A stretch of DNA of 33,076 nucleotides, taken from Aestuariicoccus sp032586235 (lineage in GTDB: Bacteria > Pseudomonadota > Alphaproteobacteria > Rhodobacterales > Rhodobacteraceae). The notes beneath the pieces were generated by a model. That model had not been told where the DNA came from, did not search any database, and saw only the letters and a program-made list of their open reading frames with translations. Location of the stretch: NCBI RefSeq assembly GCF_032586235.1, contig NZ_JAWHTD010000041.1:1-33076 (forward strand), written 5' to 3'. This document shows positions 8,712 through 16,374 of the stretch, piece after piece. The translations under genes and the position numbers were made by a program. Numbering within the stretch: the first letter of the stretch is position 1; each line of letters begins with the position of its first letter.

Positions 8712-8973
8712 CTAGACATTGTGCTCCGCATGCTCCAGGTAGCGCGCCAGAACGTTCACCGATTTCCCTCCTCCAGCCCGCATGATCGCCGCGGTATCAA
8801 ATCCCCGTCGCAGCAGCTCCTGGGCCGCCCCCACACGCGTCGAGTGGCCGCTGAATGTGTGCACTTCGTCAGGCGCAAAACCGGCCTTTCGCGCTGCTGA
8901 CTTGATGATTGCCTTGACCGTGGTGCCACTAAGGGAACGGTCAATCGGATGCCCTTGGTGGATCGGGCAGAGG
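8712..8973 (-). pseudogene. Truncated second copy of the tyrosine recombinase C-terminus
   Basis: Encodes CPIHQGHPIDRSLSGTTVKA through GHSTRVGAAQELLRRGFDTA to ARYLEHAEHNV and then a stop, clearly homologous over about 87 residues to the intact recombinase at 821-1735. The two stretches align in the same orientation (829-1091 and 8711-8973). The His-x-x-Arg box and the Tyr are kept, but the Trp of GGWKS has become Gly (GGGKS), and the N-terminal domain with the first catalytic Arg is missing. Sequence upstream of 8973 is unrelated. It cannot be an active recombinase. Confidence 0.9.
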
Positions 8974-9180
8974 CCAACATACCGGACCTCGTTCGCCACC
9001 GGATAGCGACCGCCGCAATCACACCATGTCGTTTCTTCCAGGGACAGGCACGTCTGGGTTTGGGCCGCTAGTGCAGCATTGGACTGAGATCGGAGAGCGA
9101 TCGCAACGACATCCCCGAACGCGGCTCTAACGGTGCCGACGCGGTTCGACATTCGCCCCTTAAACGCACTGCCCCGTGCC

Positions 9181-9194
9181 ATGACCCAAGTCAA
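9181..9194 (+). promoter_or_regulatory. FNR/NNR-type box upstream of cytochrome gene
   Basis: ATGAC-CCAA-GTCAA matches the Crp/FNR-family consensus TTGAY-N4-RTCAA at all but the first base. It lies 49-62 bases before the cytochrome start at 9243, a plausible activator position. Similar boxes precede the cytochrome gene at 11693 and the universal stress protein at 16898. Confidence 0.45.
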
Positions 9195-9242
9195 GGACAC
9201 CAGCGCCCCGCCGGTCCAAATTTTTGGATGGAGGACGCTGTC

Positions 9243-9545
9243 ATGCGCGTCGAAACTCGGTTCCCGATCCTGCCCGGCCTGACCGCCGCGCTGATGGCGC
9301 TGGCGGGACAGGGGGATGCCGACGCGGCCCCGCCACCCGATCCCAGCACCGTAATCGAGCAGCACTGCACCTTCTGCCATTCCCGCATTCTGACGCAGGT
9401 GATGCTGGTCCGGCACGCCGATCTCTATGGCATCGAAACGATCGACGCCTTCCTGATCCGCCACCACCTGCCCGACGCCCCGGCGCGCGCGGCGATTCTG
9501 CGCTATCTTGACGGCGCGGCGGATCGGGGCTCCGCATCGCCATGA
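9243..9545 (+). CDS. Small exported monohaem c-type cytochrome-like protein
   Basis: 100-aa protein with an N-terminal hydrophobic segment (residues about 8-22, then DADAAPPP) typical of a Sec signal, and one haem-attachment motif HCTFCH (Cys42, Cys45, His46). A distal Met ligand is not obvious; Met54 lies only eight residues after the haem motif, so His or no sixth ligand is possible. It probably carries electrons in the periplasm. ATG 9243 is preceded by GGAGG eight bases upstream; an in-frame ATG at 9228 overlaps that Shine-Dalgarno. The next gene, 100 bases downstream, is another cytochrome c, so the two may be co-transcribed. Confidence 0.75.
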   Translation: MRVETRFPILPGLTAALMALAGQGDADAAPPPDPSTVIEQHCTFCHSRILTQVMLVRHADLYGIETIDAFLIRHHLPDAPARAAILRYLDGAADRGSASP

Positions 9546-9645
9546 CGCAGATCAAGGCGAGGGGCAGGCAGGGCGGCCTACCGTTTCGCCTGTCGAAGCG
9601 CGAAAACTCTGAATACTCTCCAGTCACCGCTTCAGGGAGGCACTA

Positions 9646-10074
9646 ATGGACCACAAGGCAATACTGTTTTCCACGGCTCTTGCAGGCATTATGGCGTTAC
9701 CGGCGATGGCCGTCGCGCAGGACAAGATCGGCGAGGCCGCCTTCATGGCGAATTGCGCCGCCTGTCACGGCGTCGACGGCAAGGGCAACGGGCCTATCAT
9801 CGACTTCATGAAGAGCGCACCCGCAGACCTAACGATGATCGCGGCGCGCAACGGCGGGACGTTCCCGATCGAGGCGGTCTATGCCACCATCGCCGACGCC
9901 GAGCAAACGCGCGGCCACGGCACTAGCGAGATGCCGATCTGGGGCAATCGCTTCAACGCCGACGTCATCGCCATGGAGGGCGAGTACGGCATGGGCAAGA
10001 GCGGCGTGCCTACGGCGCAGGCTCGCATCCTCGAACTGGTCTACTACCTGGCGACGATCCAGGCCGGATCGTAG
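9646..10074 (+). CDS. Class I-type monohaem cytochrome c
   Basis: 142-aa periplasmic cytochrome c. A signal peptide (MALPAMAVAQ, cleavage near residue 25) is followed by the haem motif NCAACHG (Cys37, Cys40, His41) and the probable axial Met96 in HGTSEMPIWG. The pattern PADLTMIAARNGGTFP between them is typical of cytochrome c subunits that serve periplasmic oxidoreductases. It is a paralogue of the cytochrome at 11693, with the same motif order and spacing. GGGAGG lies five to six bases before the ATG. A short broken ORF with a signal-peptide-like start follows 15 bases later, suggesting that the original operon continued. Confidence 0.88.
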   Translation: MDHKAILFSTALAGIMALPAMAVAQDKIGEAAFMANCAACHGVDGKGNGPIIDFMKSAPADLTMIAARNGGTFPIEAVYATIADAEQTRGHGTSEMPIWGNRFNADVIAMEGEYGMGKSGVPTAQARILELVYYLATIQAGS

Positions 10075-10089
10075 GCGGCGCGTGAGCGC

Positions 10090-10185
10090 ATGAAGCGGGC
10101 GGCCCTGGCAACAATGGTCACCCTGTCCGCGTGGTTGGGTTCTGTCAAAGGAACTCGGCTTGAGGTCGGATGGGGCGCTGTGTAA
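10090..10185 (+). pseudogene. Truncated 5' end of an exported-protein gene
   Basis: A 31-codon frame beginning MKRAALATMVTLSAWLGS looks like a signal peptide and starts 15 bases after the cytochrome stop, as an operon member would. It then runs into unrelated sequence and stops. The likely reading is that a third gene of the cytochrome operon was cut off by insertion or deletion near 10140-10180. It could also be a chance small ORF. Confidence 0.35.
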
Positions 10186-10434
10186 CACCTCTCGATACCT
10201 CGGTTGCGCGATCTGGCGACCCTCTCGGGACATCACTGCGTGATGCCCTGCAGGGCAGTGGATGGAGTGGATTTCACCGCCGGAGCCGCGTCGAGACCAA
10301 GATGCATTGTGTCAAATTGCTGGGGCCCAACGACGGCTTTTTCCTGCTCCAGAAGTTCGCCGAAATCGAGGCTACGGCCGGGTTTCGGACTTTTCGGTCG
10401 TTCGGTTGACGCGCACGAAGGTCTGCAAAGCTCT

Positions 10435-10602
10435 GGATAGTGTTGAAAAACTCGACACCGCAAAATTCGCACCAAAATTTCGGAACAACTTCCCTCCAAA
10501 CCAACCCTCAGAAAACAATTTCCGAAAAAGCGGGCTTTGGCGGAAAAATGTTCTGTGAATTTGGCCGCTTCGGTCCGGACCCCGAGTTTTTCAACACAAT
10601 CC
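10435..10602. mobile_element. MITE-like element with terminal inverted repeats
   Basis: A perfect 15-bp inverted repeat GTGTTGAAAAACTCG (10440-10454) / CGAGTTTTTCAACAC (10583-10597) bounds about 158 bp; weaker symmetry (GGATA/TATCC-like, with one mismatch) extends it to 10435-10602. The interior has no protein frame of note. Size and ends fit a miniature inverted-repeat element or an IS remnant. No convincing target-site duplication was found. Confidence 0.6.
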
Positions 10603-10782
10603 TCTCCATTGCCGACCTCTACCGCATGTCCTCTCTTCATCGCCTATTAGACTGAAAATTCCAGCTTTCGTCTCCGGAGCGATTATTCCGTAGTCCGAGC
10701 GTCTGGACGAAAAGCCTGTCAGCAACCTTGTGCGCCGATCGAGTGGCCTGAACTCCAAGACGCGCTAAGCAGCAACGAATGA

Positions 10783-11090
10783 TTACAGGCTGTATGCAAG
10801 GCGCAGGCCGGTATGGCTGGCCGCCGTGTCGGGTGCCCGGCCTGTTCGCGCGGCGATGCGGTAGCGCCAGCAGTAACTCGCGTGACAAAGGAATGAACCG
10901 CCTTTCAAGACCCTTTCACCCTCCCGCTTTGCCCGTGCGTTGCGGTCTTTCGCCTTCGCCTTCAGCGACGCGATGCGAAAGCGATCCGCTGTCCATTCCC
11001 AGACGTTTCCCGAGGCGTTATAGATGCCTACCAGGTTGGGCTTGAACCCATCCACTGGCGCCGTGCCATAGTGACCTGTCCATCGTCAGA
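10783..11090 (-). pseudogene. C-terminal fragment of a formylglycine-generating-enzyme (SUMF1) domain protein
   Basis: The minus strand encodes HYGTAPVDGFKPN, then LVGIYNASGNVWEWTADRF, then RVLKGGSFLCHASYCWRYR and a tail ending HTGLRLAYS. These are the C-terminal hallmarks of FGE-sulfatase domains, including the two active-site cysteines in the FLCxxSYC motif. A stop lies just upstream of about 11085 and the N-terminal two thirds are missing, so it is a remnant. FGE-like proteins modify sulfatases; a related one (NirV) is often encoded beside copper nitrite reductase in this bacterial group. Either origin is possible, and the nearby cytochromes make the second worth testing. Confidence 0.8.
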
Positions 11091-11619
11091 CTTTTTCGGA
11101 CATGGTGGACCGTTTTCTTACGCAGGCTCGGGTTCGGTTTCTGTTTTAACTTCGGCGGCCGCGGAGTGGTGCTGCAATCGGCGTTTTCAGATTATCGTCC
11201 GACGGACCTTGCGCACCTGTACAAAGCCCCTCGACTGACACTGCTGTATCCGCATCATCAAGACCCGTCAAAATCGGAAGGTCTTCAGGCTCAGTTTCGG
11301 GTTTCAGGTCAGGAGACGATCATCGAGACGGCGAGTGTGGATGTCGCAAGTGTTGACAACATGACGGCTCCGCGTCCTGCGCGCTTGCCCAGAACGAAAC
11401 CCAGGAATATGAAAACCAGACCCGCATACTCTCGTTTTGAATTAGTGAGCACGGGGGCAGGTCACGATGGAAAGCTTCGATCGCGACGCTGAAGCCAAGG
11501 TTCTCCCAAAAGCATTACCCAGCTAGGTGATTGAAAGAACGATGTTCAAAATATTTAAGTAATTTCAGACTATTAGAGTCTTTGACCCAATCAGTCAATA
11601 GCGGATCGTGCCAACGGCA
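11091..11619. other. Gene-free stretch between FGE fragment and third cytochrome
   Basis: About 530 bases with no supportable gene. A 108-codon plus-strand frame at 11166-11492 has no Shine-Dalgarno and no family resemblance. The segment 11520-11600 is AT-rich and probably holds the promoter region of the cytochrome gene at 11693. The left edge, just after the FGE fragment stops, may be an IS or deletion boundary. Confidence 0.4.
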
Positions 11620-11633
11620 TTGACATAGATCAT
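11620..11633 (+). promoter_or_regulatory. FNR/NNR-type box upstream of cytochrome gene
   Basis: TTGAC-ATAG-ATCAT matches TTGAY-N4-RTCAA except for the last base and sits 60-73 bases before the ATG at 11693. Its half-site pattern TTGAC-N4-ATCAT is the same as in the box before the universal stress protein gene. Confidence 0.5.
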
Positions 11634-11692
11634 CGCCGCGGTGGCACTTTGCCCCTACCCTTTCCAAAGTGCCGCGAAAATGGGAGGGGACA

Positions 11693-12106
11693 ATGAGAAA
11701 CTTTCAAGGACTGGCCTTGGCCATCTTTCTCACCGGCGCCGGGGCCGTTCAGGCTGACGAGTCCGCGTTGATTCTCGGGAAATCTTCCTACGGCGCAAAT
11801 TGTGCCATCTGTCATGGCGATGATGGGACAGGAAGCGGCGATGTTGTAGAGCTGCTGCGTGTCCCGCCTGCAGATTTGACGACTTTGTCCGAACGTTCGG
11901 GAGGAGCATTCCCGTTCTCCGAGGTTTACCAGTCCATCGCGAACGGCGTATATAAAGCACATGGACAAGCCGAAATGCCGATTTGGGGAAGCTACTTCAA
12001 AGCTGATGCGCTCCAAGATAGAGGGATGAGCGCAGCTGATGCTGATCACATAGCTCAAGGCCGTATTCTCTCGCTGGTCTATTATCTCCAGTCGATCCAG
12101 AAGTGA
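11693..12106 (+). CDS. Class I-type monohaem cytochrome c (paralogue)
   Basis: 137-aa periplasmic cytochrome c with a signal peptide (cleavage near AVQA, residues 18-21), haem motif NCAICHG (Cys37, Cys40, His41) and likely axial Met95 in GQAEMPIWG. It shares motif spacing and the PADLT-(x)n-GGxFP block with the cytochrome at 9646, so the two are paralogues or an ancestral pair. ATG 11693 was chosen because GGGAGGGG precedes it; the frame is open to 11669 but that extension lacks a signal. It is probably controlled by the FNR-like box at 11620. Downstream is an IS3 remnant, so any operon partners on that side have been lost. Confidence 0.88.
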   Translation: MRNFQGLALAIFLTGAGAVQADESALILGKSSYGANCAICHGDDGTGSGDVVELLRVPPADLTTLSERSGGAFPFSEVYQSIANGVYKAHGQAEMPIWGSYFKADALQDRGMSAADADHIAQGRILSLVYYLQSIQK

Positions 12107-12139
12107 TCGTCAAAGCCCCCGCTCAAACATTTTCGCGGG

Positions 12140-12373
12140 ACCGGAAACTGCTACGACAACGCGGCCGTCGAGACCTTCTTCAGGACGATCAAGGCTGAGC
12201 TGCTGTGGCAGCGGCCTTGGCCGGGCAGCCGAGCTGGCGAACTTCGAATACATCAACGGCTTCTACAATCCGCGCCGCCGGCACTCAGCTCTGGGCTGGA
12301 AAAGCCCCTTGGCCTTCCAAGCTCAGGCTGCGTAAATGAGAACTTGGAGCGGCATTAAAGCGTGACAGCTCCA
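12140..12373 (+). mobile_element. 3' remnant of an IS3-family element (frameshifted transposase)
   Basis: Encodes the C-terminal end of an IS3-type OrfB DDE transposase: CYDNAAVETFFRTIKAELLW with the catalytic Glu, then after a frameshift near 12210-12225, NFEYINGFYNPRRRHSALGW and a TAA at 12334. The sequence continues into CGTGACAGCTCCA (12361-12373), the expected type of IS3 right terminal repeat. The left part of the element, with OrfA and the first two catalytic Asp residues, is missing. It is inactive. Confidence 0.85.
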
Positions 12374-12658
12374 CTGACCGCCCTGGACTTTGCGGGAGAC
12401 TTTCAGCTCGATCCAACTGCCGTTACCCGCTGGATTGATCGTCTGCATCATTTCTTCCCAAGCCTTGATCGCTTTGACCGCCCGGATCCAGATTTCGATG
12501 AGGCAGAACGAAACTACAAACTGGCAACGATTACAAGCAGTTCGACAACGTCCTCCGCGCGGCGCGCAAAGGCCTAGTTTTCGTGCCAGACGAGCCAATA
12601 GTTGCCCGTCACAGACATGTCCGAAAAGAGGCGCACGAGACCGGGCGCGCCGCGCTGC
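12374..12658 (+). other. Possible decayed gene fragment next to the IS3 end
   Basis: Directly after the IS3 end a plus-strand frame reads ALDFAGDFQLDPTAVTRWID and then FDRPDPDFDEAERNYKLATI before breaking; a second frame continues with VLRAARKGLVFVPDEPIVAR. The protein-like texture suggests a gene truncated by the IS and then frameshifted. I cannot name the family. The apparent ATG at 12362 lies inside the IS end and is not original. Confidence 0.3.
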
Positions 12659-14692
12659 TTAGGCCGGGTCCGGTTCGACTTGGAGCTCCCGGCCTGCTGC
12701 CCAACTGCTCAGCGCCATATCTTTGACAGTGGCGACCACATCGGATGCGCCTTTTGCAATCGCGCGTTTGGGGCGAAGGGGATCGTCGTGGAACAAATAG
12801 ATCCGTGACAGGAACTTCTCGAATTCAAGCGACGCTTCGCCATATCGCTCTCCGTTGCCGGATGTCGAGACGACAACACCACCACCCCAATCCTGCCCGC
12901 TATCGTTGTTCGGGTTATAGAAATATATCCGCATGTTCCCCGTCTGATCTTCGGCAACGCGCAGAATCGAGATGGCGTGCCAGCCGACAAATTGTTGATG
13001 GGCGTCGGTCACGGCAAGCCCGGCCGGTTGCGGATGATTGAGCGGTCGGCCACCGTTGTGATGTGGGTGGTACGCCGAGATGAACCGCTTTAGAAACTCT
13101 TCGTAATCTGCAAGCTTGCCGGTGGTTACGTCGACAGCGACAGCACAATCGCGGGCGACCCACCAGCCGTGGAATTGCGGGTTTATCCAACGGTGTGGAT
13201 CGCCTTCGCGTCCGGCACACATCCGGCCCATTTCCGCATAGATCCGGTCAAGATGCGATACCAGCAGAACCGAGACCGGGTCGGCGTCGATCGGGCCGAA
13301 CCCGGCAAGACCGGCGGGCAGGTCGGCAGAATTGATCGGCGTGCCTTCGAACTGCATCAGAACCGTATCGAACTCCGATGCCTGCCTGACGAGGTGCAGC
13401 AGGTAGTCGGGATCGTTCAGCGCCCACATCGCAAGAGCGCGCGCCGACTGGCAGGTTGGGTTGGCGCCTTGGCCCACGCCCAGCGGTTGCCCGATGACCT
13501 GCAAGACGCCCGCCAGAAGATGCGTTTCGGGGGACACCGCGTCGCCAAAGCCCAGAGCGATCCGGTCCCGCGCCTGTCCGCGCAGCGGCATCTCGATTTG
13601 CCACCGAAGCGCTGGAACCATGGGTGAATGGTGCAGAATGCCACGTTCAAGCAGCTGCGCCAGACCGTAGACAGCCTGCGGCGTGGCCGGCGTGACGGCT
13701 GCGCGGATCAGATCCTCGACAAGACGTCTGTAATGCCGCCAGCAATCAAGCCCCGTCGTGCCCAGCCCAAGCGCTTCGGGGATCAGCGGCCGGTCGCCGT
13801 AATCCAGTGCCCAGATCAGAAAGGCAGCGTGATAGTCCGACACCAGCCCGGTGTCATGCATGGCGCGTGCAAACCCCATTGCTTCGCGCGACAGCCCGGC
13901 CTTGTCGGCATTGGCAATCCTGGCCAGATAGGCATCGATACCCGGATCGTCCAGAGAGGCGGTCGTAGGGCCGAAGAGCGCGCTGACCAGCCGCTCTGCG
14001 CCCAACCGCGTGGTTCCGGGCTCGGTGCCCTTTTCGTTAAGAGCAATGGCAATCTGGGCGATCATGTCCTTGACCACCGAAACCTGCACGGATCGCTGTT
14101 CCAGCAGACGCCAGATTTCGGTGACAAGAACGCCCAAGACATCGTTGAGACCCACATGATTGGCGACTGCCTGTAGGATATTCTGTTTGACCAACATCCG
14201 GTCGCCAAGCGCCCGGGTGGCCTCATTGCTCTGTCCAAAGACGTCGCGCAGATTCAGGGCCAGCACCTGCGTCAGGAAATGCCGCGCGCTGTCCTGATGC
14301 AGGTTGTCGTGCCGCGACGTACCGGTCGCAACACTCACGAACCGGGCGAGGTTGGCAGCCTCCAGCGCCTGAAAGGTCGGGTCTTCCGACGCCAATGTCG
14401 TTCCGACCAGCTGGGGCAACAAGGTTTCAGGACGATCCCAATCCGATCCGGCAAACAATCCGGCTTTGTCCATGCGCGGCGCGCGCTCGACAATCAAATC
14501 AAGCCCGCCGGTGCGATGCATGATGCGCGCAATGACATCGAGAACCGGGCGCTGATAGCGCGCCTTGGCAAAAGAACTGACCCGCTCCAGCCGGTCGATC
14601 GCGACGTCGAGCGTGCCGGACAACCGCGCAAGTACGGCGCGGTTGTCCTCGGATCGGCTGCGCTTTTCGAAATGCGCGTTTTCAGTGGTCAT
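12659..14692 (-). CDS. 677-aa protein with papain-like Gln/Cys/His/Asn pattern, coupled to ATP-grasp
   Basis: I do not recognise a named family. Residues 1 to about 395 are helical with no motif I can place. The C-terminal part shows a possible cysteine peptidase or transglutaminase core: Gln408-G-A-N-P-T-Cys414-Q-S (the same Gln-to-Cys spacing of six as Gln19/Cys25 of papain), His572 in FVGWHAISIL, and Asn593 or Asn595 in YFYNPNNDSGQDWG. The order Gln, Cys, His, Asn is that of papain-like enzymes. There is no signal peptide or membrane helix, so it is probably cytoplasmic. The ATG at 14692 overlaps the ATP-grasp TGA by one base, implying translational coupling and a joint function. The frame is open to 14923 but that part lies inside the ATP-grasp gene. 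The role is unknown; peptide cleavage or transfer on the ligase product is a hypothesis. Confidence 0.7.
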   Translation of the reverse strand: MTTENAHFEKRSRSEDNRAVLARLSGTLDVAIDRLERVSSFAKARYQRPVLDVIARIMHRTGGLDLIVERAPRMDKAGLFAGSDWDRPETLLPQLVGTTLASEDPTFQALEAANLARFVSVATGTSRHDNLHQDSARHFLTQVLALNLRDVFGQSNEATRALGDRMLVKQNILQAVANHVGLNDVLGVLVTEIWRLLEQRSVQVSVVKDMIAQIAIALNEKGTEPGTTRLGAERLVSALFGPTTASLDDPGIDAYLARIANADKAGLSREAMGFARAMHDTGLVSDYHAAFLIWALDYGDRPLIPEALGLGTTGLDCWRHYRRLVEDLIRAAVTPATPQAVYGLAQLLERGILHHSPMVPALRWQIEMPLRGQARDRIALGFGDAVSPETHLLAGVLQVIGQPLGVGQGANPTCQSARALAMWALNDPDYLLHLVRQASEFDTVLMQFEGTPINSADLPAGLAGFGPIDADPVSVLLVSHLDRIYAEMGRMCAGREGDPHRWINPQFHGWWVARDCAVAVDVTTGKLADYEEFLKRFISAYHPHHNGGRPLNHPQPAGLAVTDAHQQFVGWHAISILRVAEDQTGNMRIYFYNPNNDSGQDWGGGVVVSTSGNGERYGEASLEFEKFLSRIYLFHDDPLRPKRAIAKGASDVVATVKDMALSSWAAGRELQVEPDPA

Positions 14693-15918
14693 CAGACGTA
14701 ATAGTCCAGTTCTTCCTGTTGCTTGAGCAGATCGCGCAGCTCGTGGGGATTGTCGCCAAAGAAGTAGGCAAGTCCCCAATGTGTGCCAAAGGCCGACCGT
14801 TTCGCAACCTTCTGTTCGCGAGGATCGGAAAGCTCGTGAAACTCGAAGAACGGATGGTTGGCCGTTTCCTCCGGAACTTCCAGACGACTGACCACGCGCC
14901 GGCGCGGATAAACGCCAAAGCACCCGGCATGGCCCTTGGCGTCCTCGATCGGCTTGGGGAAGAACGCGTCCAGCTCCTCTTGAGTGGTTTTCGGGTCAAA
15001 GGCCAACACGAGGCCCTGATAGCCGTTGAAGCCATAGGCGCGCTCGATCAGTTCCAACGCGTTGAAGCCCGGTGGGCGATAGGCGACCTCACCGAAGTAA
15101 AGCTTGTTGTCACTGGTCAGGAAGTATTCGGGATGGATAAAGCCGAATTCGATGTCGAACGTGTCGATCAGCTTTTCGATCTCTTCGGTGATCCGCGCGC
15201 GATGCTCTTCAAGTTCCGGCGTCGCGGGCACGAAAACGGAATAGCCAAGCGTTACGTATTCAGAGATGTTGAGGAACTGAATCTTGCCGTCCTTGATCCA
15301 TGCTTCGACCGCGAATTCCCAGCCATCCAGATGACTTTCCAGCAGCGCGGGGAACTCGTCATCGGGGATGTTGTCCACGTCTTCAGGCGTCCGGATTACC
15401 CGGTGACCAGCGGTGCCCGACTTGTCAAAAGCCTTAAAGTGGATCGGATCGTTGGGATCGCCGTCTAGCTTCAGCAGCGTTTGGTTCACGCGCTTCAGGA
15501 AACGGATCACGTCGCCACGGTCATGGGCTTCTTCGAAAACGCCGACGCGAATGCCTCCAAGCTGCGCTCTGCGCTTCATCAGCGATTTGTCGCGGAACAG
15601 CATCGCCTGTCCTAGAAGGCGCGGATTCTTGAGCAGCACAGCGTTGACCGCCCCGGCCCACTCCACGGTTTCTTCAAAGATCGGAATGGCAACGTCGACA
15701 CCCATGTTTTCGAGCTCTTGGGCAAGCTCGTGAGAGCGTTCGTTCAGCCGGTCGAAATCCCAACCGACAAAGGGGATGTCGTTTTGCTTGCAATAATTCT
15801 CTGCCCAGGGCGGAGCGACCACGACATATCGGCGGTCGAATCGGTCGACCGCATCAATTGCGTTCAGGCTCCAGCCAAGCAAGGCTACGTATCCCTTTTC
15901 CGGGTTCTTCTCGGTCAT
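14692..15918 (-). CDS. ATP-grasp carboxylate-amine ligase-like protein
   Basis: 408-aa cytoplasmic ATP-grasp enzyme of the type that activates a carboxylate as acyl phosphate and joins it to an amine. Visible features: an N-terminal Rossmann-like pre-ATP domain (YVALLGWS, VVVAPPWAE), the phosphate-binding loop FKAFDKSGTAG (162-171), the ESHLDGWEFAVE strand (195-206) and the Mg-binding LYFGEVAYRPPG (273-284). The architecture resembles PurK, BacD-type amino acid ligases or CPSase-like proteins, but the substrates are unknown. ATG 15918 is used because AAAGGA lies five bases upstream; the frame is open to 16114. It lies between the DUF3892-like gene and the peptidase-like gene, and its TGA overlaps the latter's ATG. 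Confidence 0.85.
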   Translation of the reverse strand: MTEKNPEKGYVALLGWSLNAIDAVDRFDRRYVVVAPPWAENYCKQNDIPFVGWDFDRLNERSHELAQELENMGVDVAIPIFEETVEWAGAVNAVLLKNPRLLGQAMLFRDKSLMKRRAQLGGIRVGVFEEAHDRGDVIRFLKRVNQTLLKLDGDPNDPIHFKAFDKSGTAGHRVIRTPEDVDNIPDDEFPALLESHLDGWEFAVEAWIKDGKIQFLNISEYVTLGYSVFVPATPELEEHRARITEEIEKLIDTFDIEFGFIHPEYFLTSDNKLYFGEVAYRPPGFNALELIERAYGFNGYQGLVLAFDPKTTQEELDAFFPKPIEDAKGHAGCFGVYPRRRVVSRLEVPEETANHPFFEFHELSDPREQKVAKRSAFGTHWGLAYFFGDNPHELRDLLKQQEELDYYV

Positions 15919-16113
15919 CTCATTCCTTTCATCGTTTGGACCCGTCGGCGCGCCAAGTTCACCGCGCCGCATCGGATTTCCGTCTAGGTCAACGGTTGGG
16001 CCGCACACCCGTTCCGCATCTTCTTCCACGGTACGTGGCGTAGCAGGTGCCGGACACACCGAATTGCCGGTCAGGAACAAGCCTGTCCGACTCTCGGCAG
16101 TCGCCGCTTTTCT
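15919..16113 (-). other. Open in-frame segment between DUF3892-like and ATP-grasp genes
   Basis: The 195 bases between the two genes are in the same frame as both and contain no stop apart from the TAG ending the upstream gene at 16114-16116. The translation looks protein-like, with two cysteines (VCPAPATPRTVEED, ERVCGPTVDLDGNPMRRGE). Possible starts are TTG 16080 without a Shine-Dalgarno and ATG 15972 behind a weak GGA. It may be an N-terminal extension, a small peptide gene, or the relic of a fusion. Confidence 0.35.
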
Positions 16114-16374
16114 CTACATCAGGGCCTTGATCGGACCGTCGACACTCAGGGTTTTGCCTCGGTCAGCTTCCTCGTCGATTTCAACCCAATGCCTGGTGTT
16201 GTCGACTTCAACGAAAAAACGCCATTCGTCGTGTTCCATCGCGGCAACGGCCTCCTCTGCGGAGAGTTGCCATTGCGACGTGCCGAAGAAAGACTTCCGC
16301 ACACCGCCAATCGCGATGATTTCCGAGTGCTTTGCGTCGAACTTCGCCCATGTGACTTGGGCTGCTGCGGCCAT
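16114..16374 (-). CDS. Small DUF3892-like protein
   Basis: 86-aa protein (MAAAAQVTWAKFDAKHSE start). The pattern IIAIGGVRKSFFG, then QLSAEEAVAAMEHDEWRFFV, then VEIDEEADRGKTLSVDGPIK resembles DUF3892-type domains, a compact beta-rich fold of unknown function. ATG 16374 follows AAGGTGG with suitable spacing; a GTG four codons upstream overlaps that site. It is the first gene of the minus-strand cluster with the ATP-grasp ligase and peptidase-like protein, and could be a partner or a substrate of the ligase (speculative). Its stop is a TAG, after which the same frame stays open into the ATP-grasp gene. Confidence 0.7.
   Translation of the reverse strand: MAAAAQVTWAKFDAKHSEIIAIGGVRKSFFGTSQWQLSAEEAVAAMEHDEWRFFVEVDNTRHWVEIDEEADRGKTLSVDGPIKALM

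Noticed and set aside
8974..9467. Upstream extension of the recombinase remnant on the minus strand
   Set aside because: Open by chance; it has no similarity to the intact recombinase beyond residue position CPI and runs antisense into the cytochrome gene.
10204..10640. Overlapping 80-135 codon frames on both strands
   Set aside because: They cross the MITE-like element and lack start signals or family resemblance.
14693..14923. N-terminal extension of the 677-aa protein
   Set aside because: Lies wholly within the ATP-grasp coding region; the coupled ATG at 14692 is the natural start.
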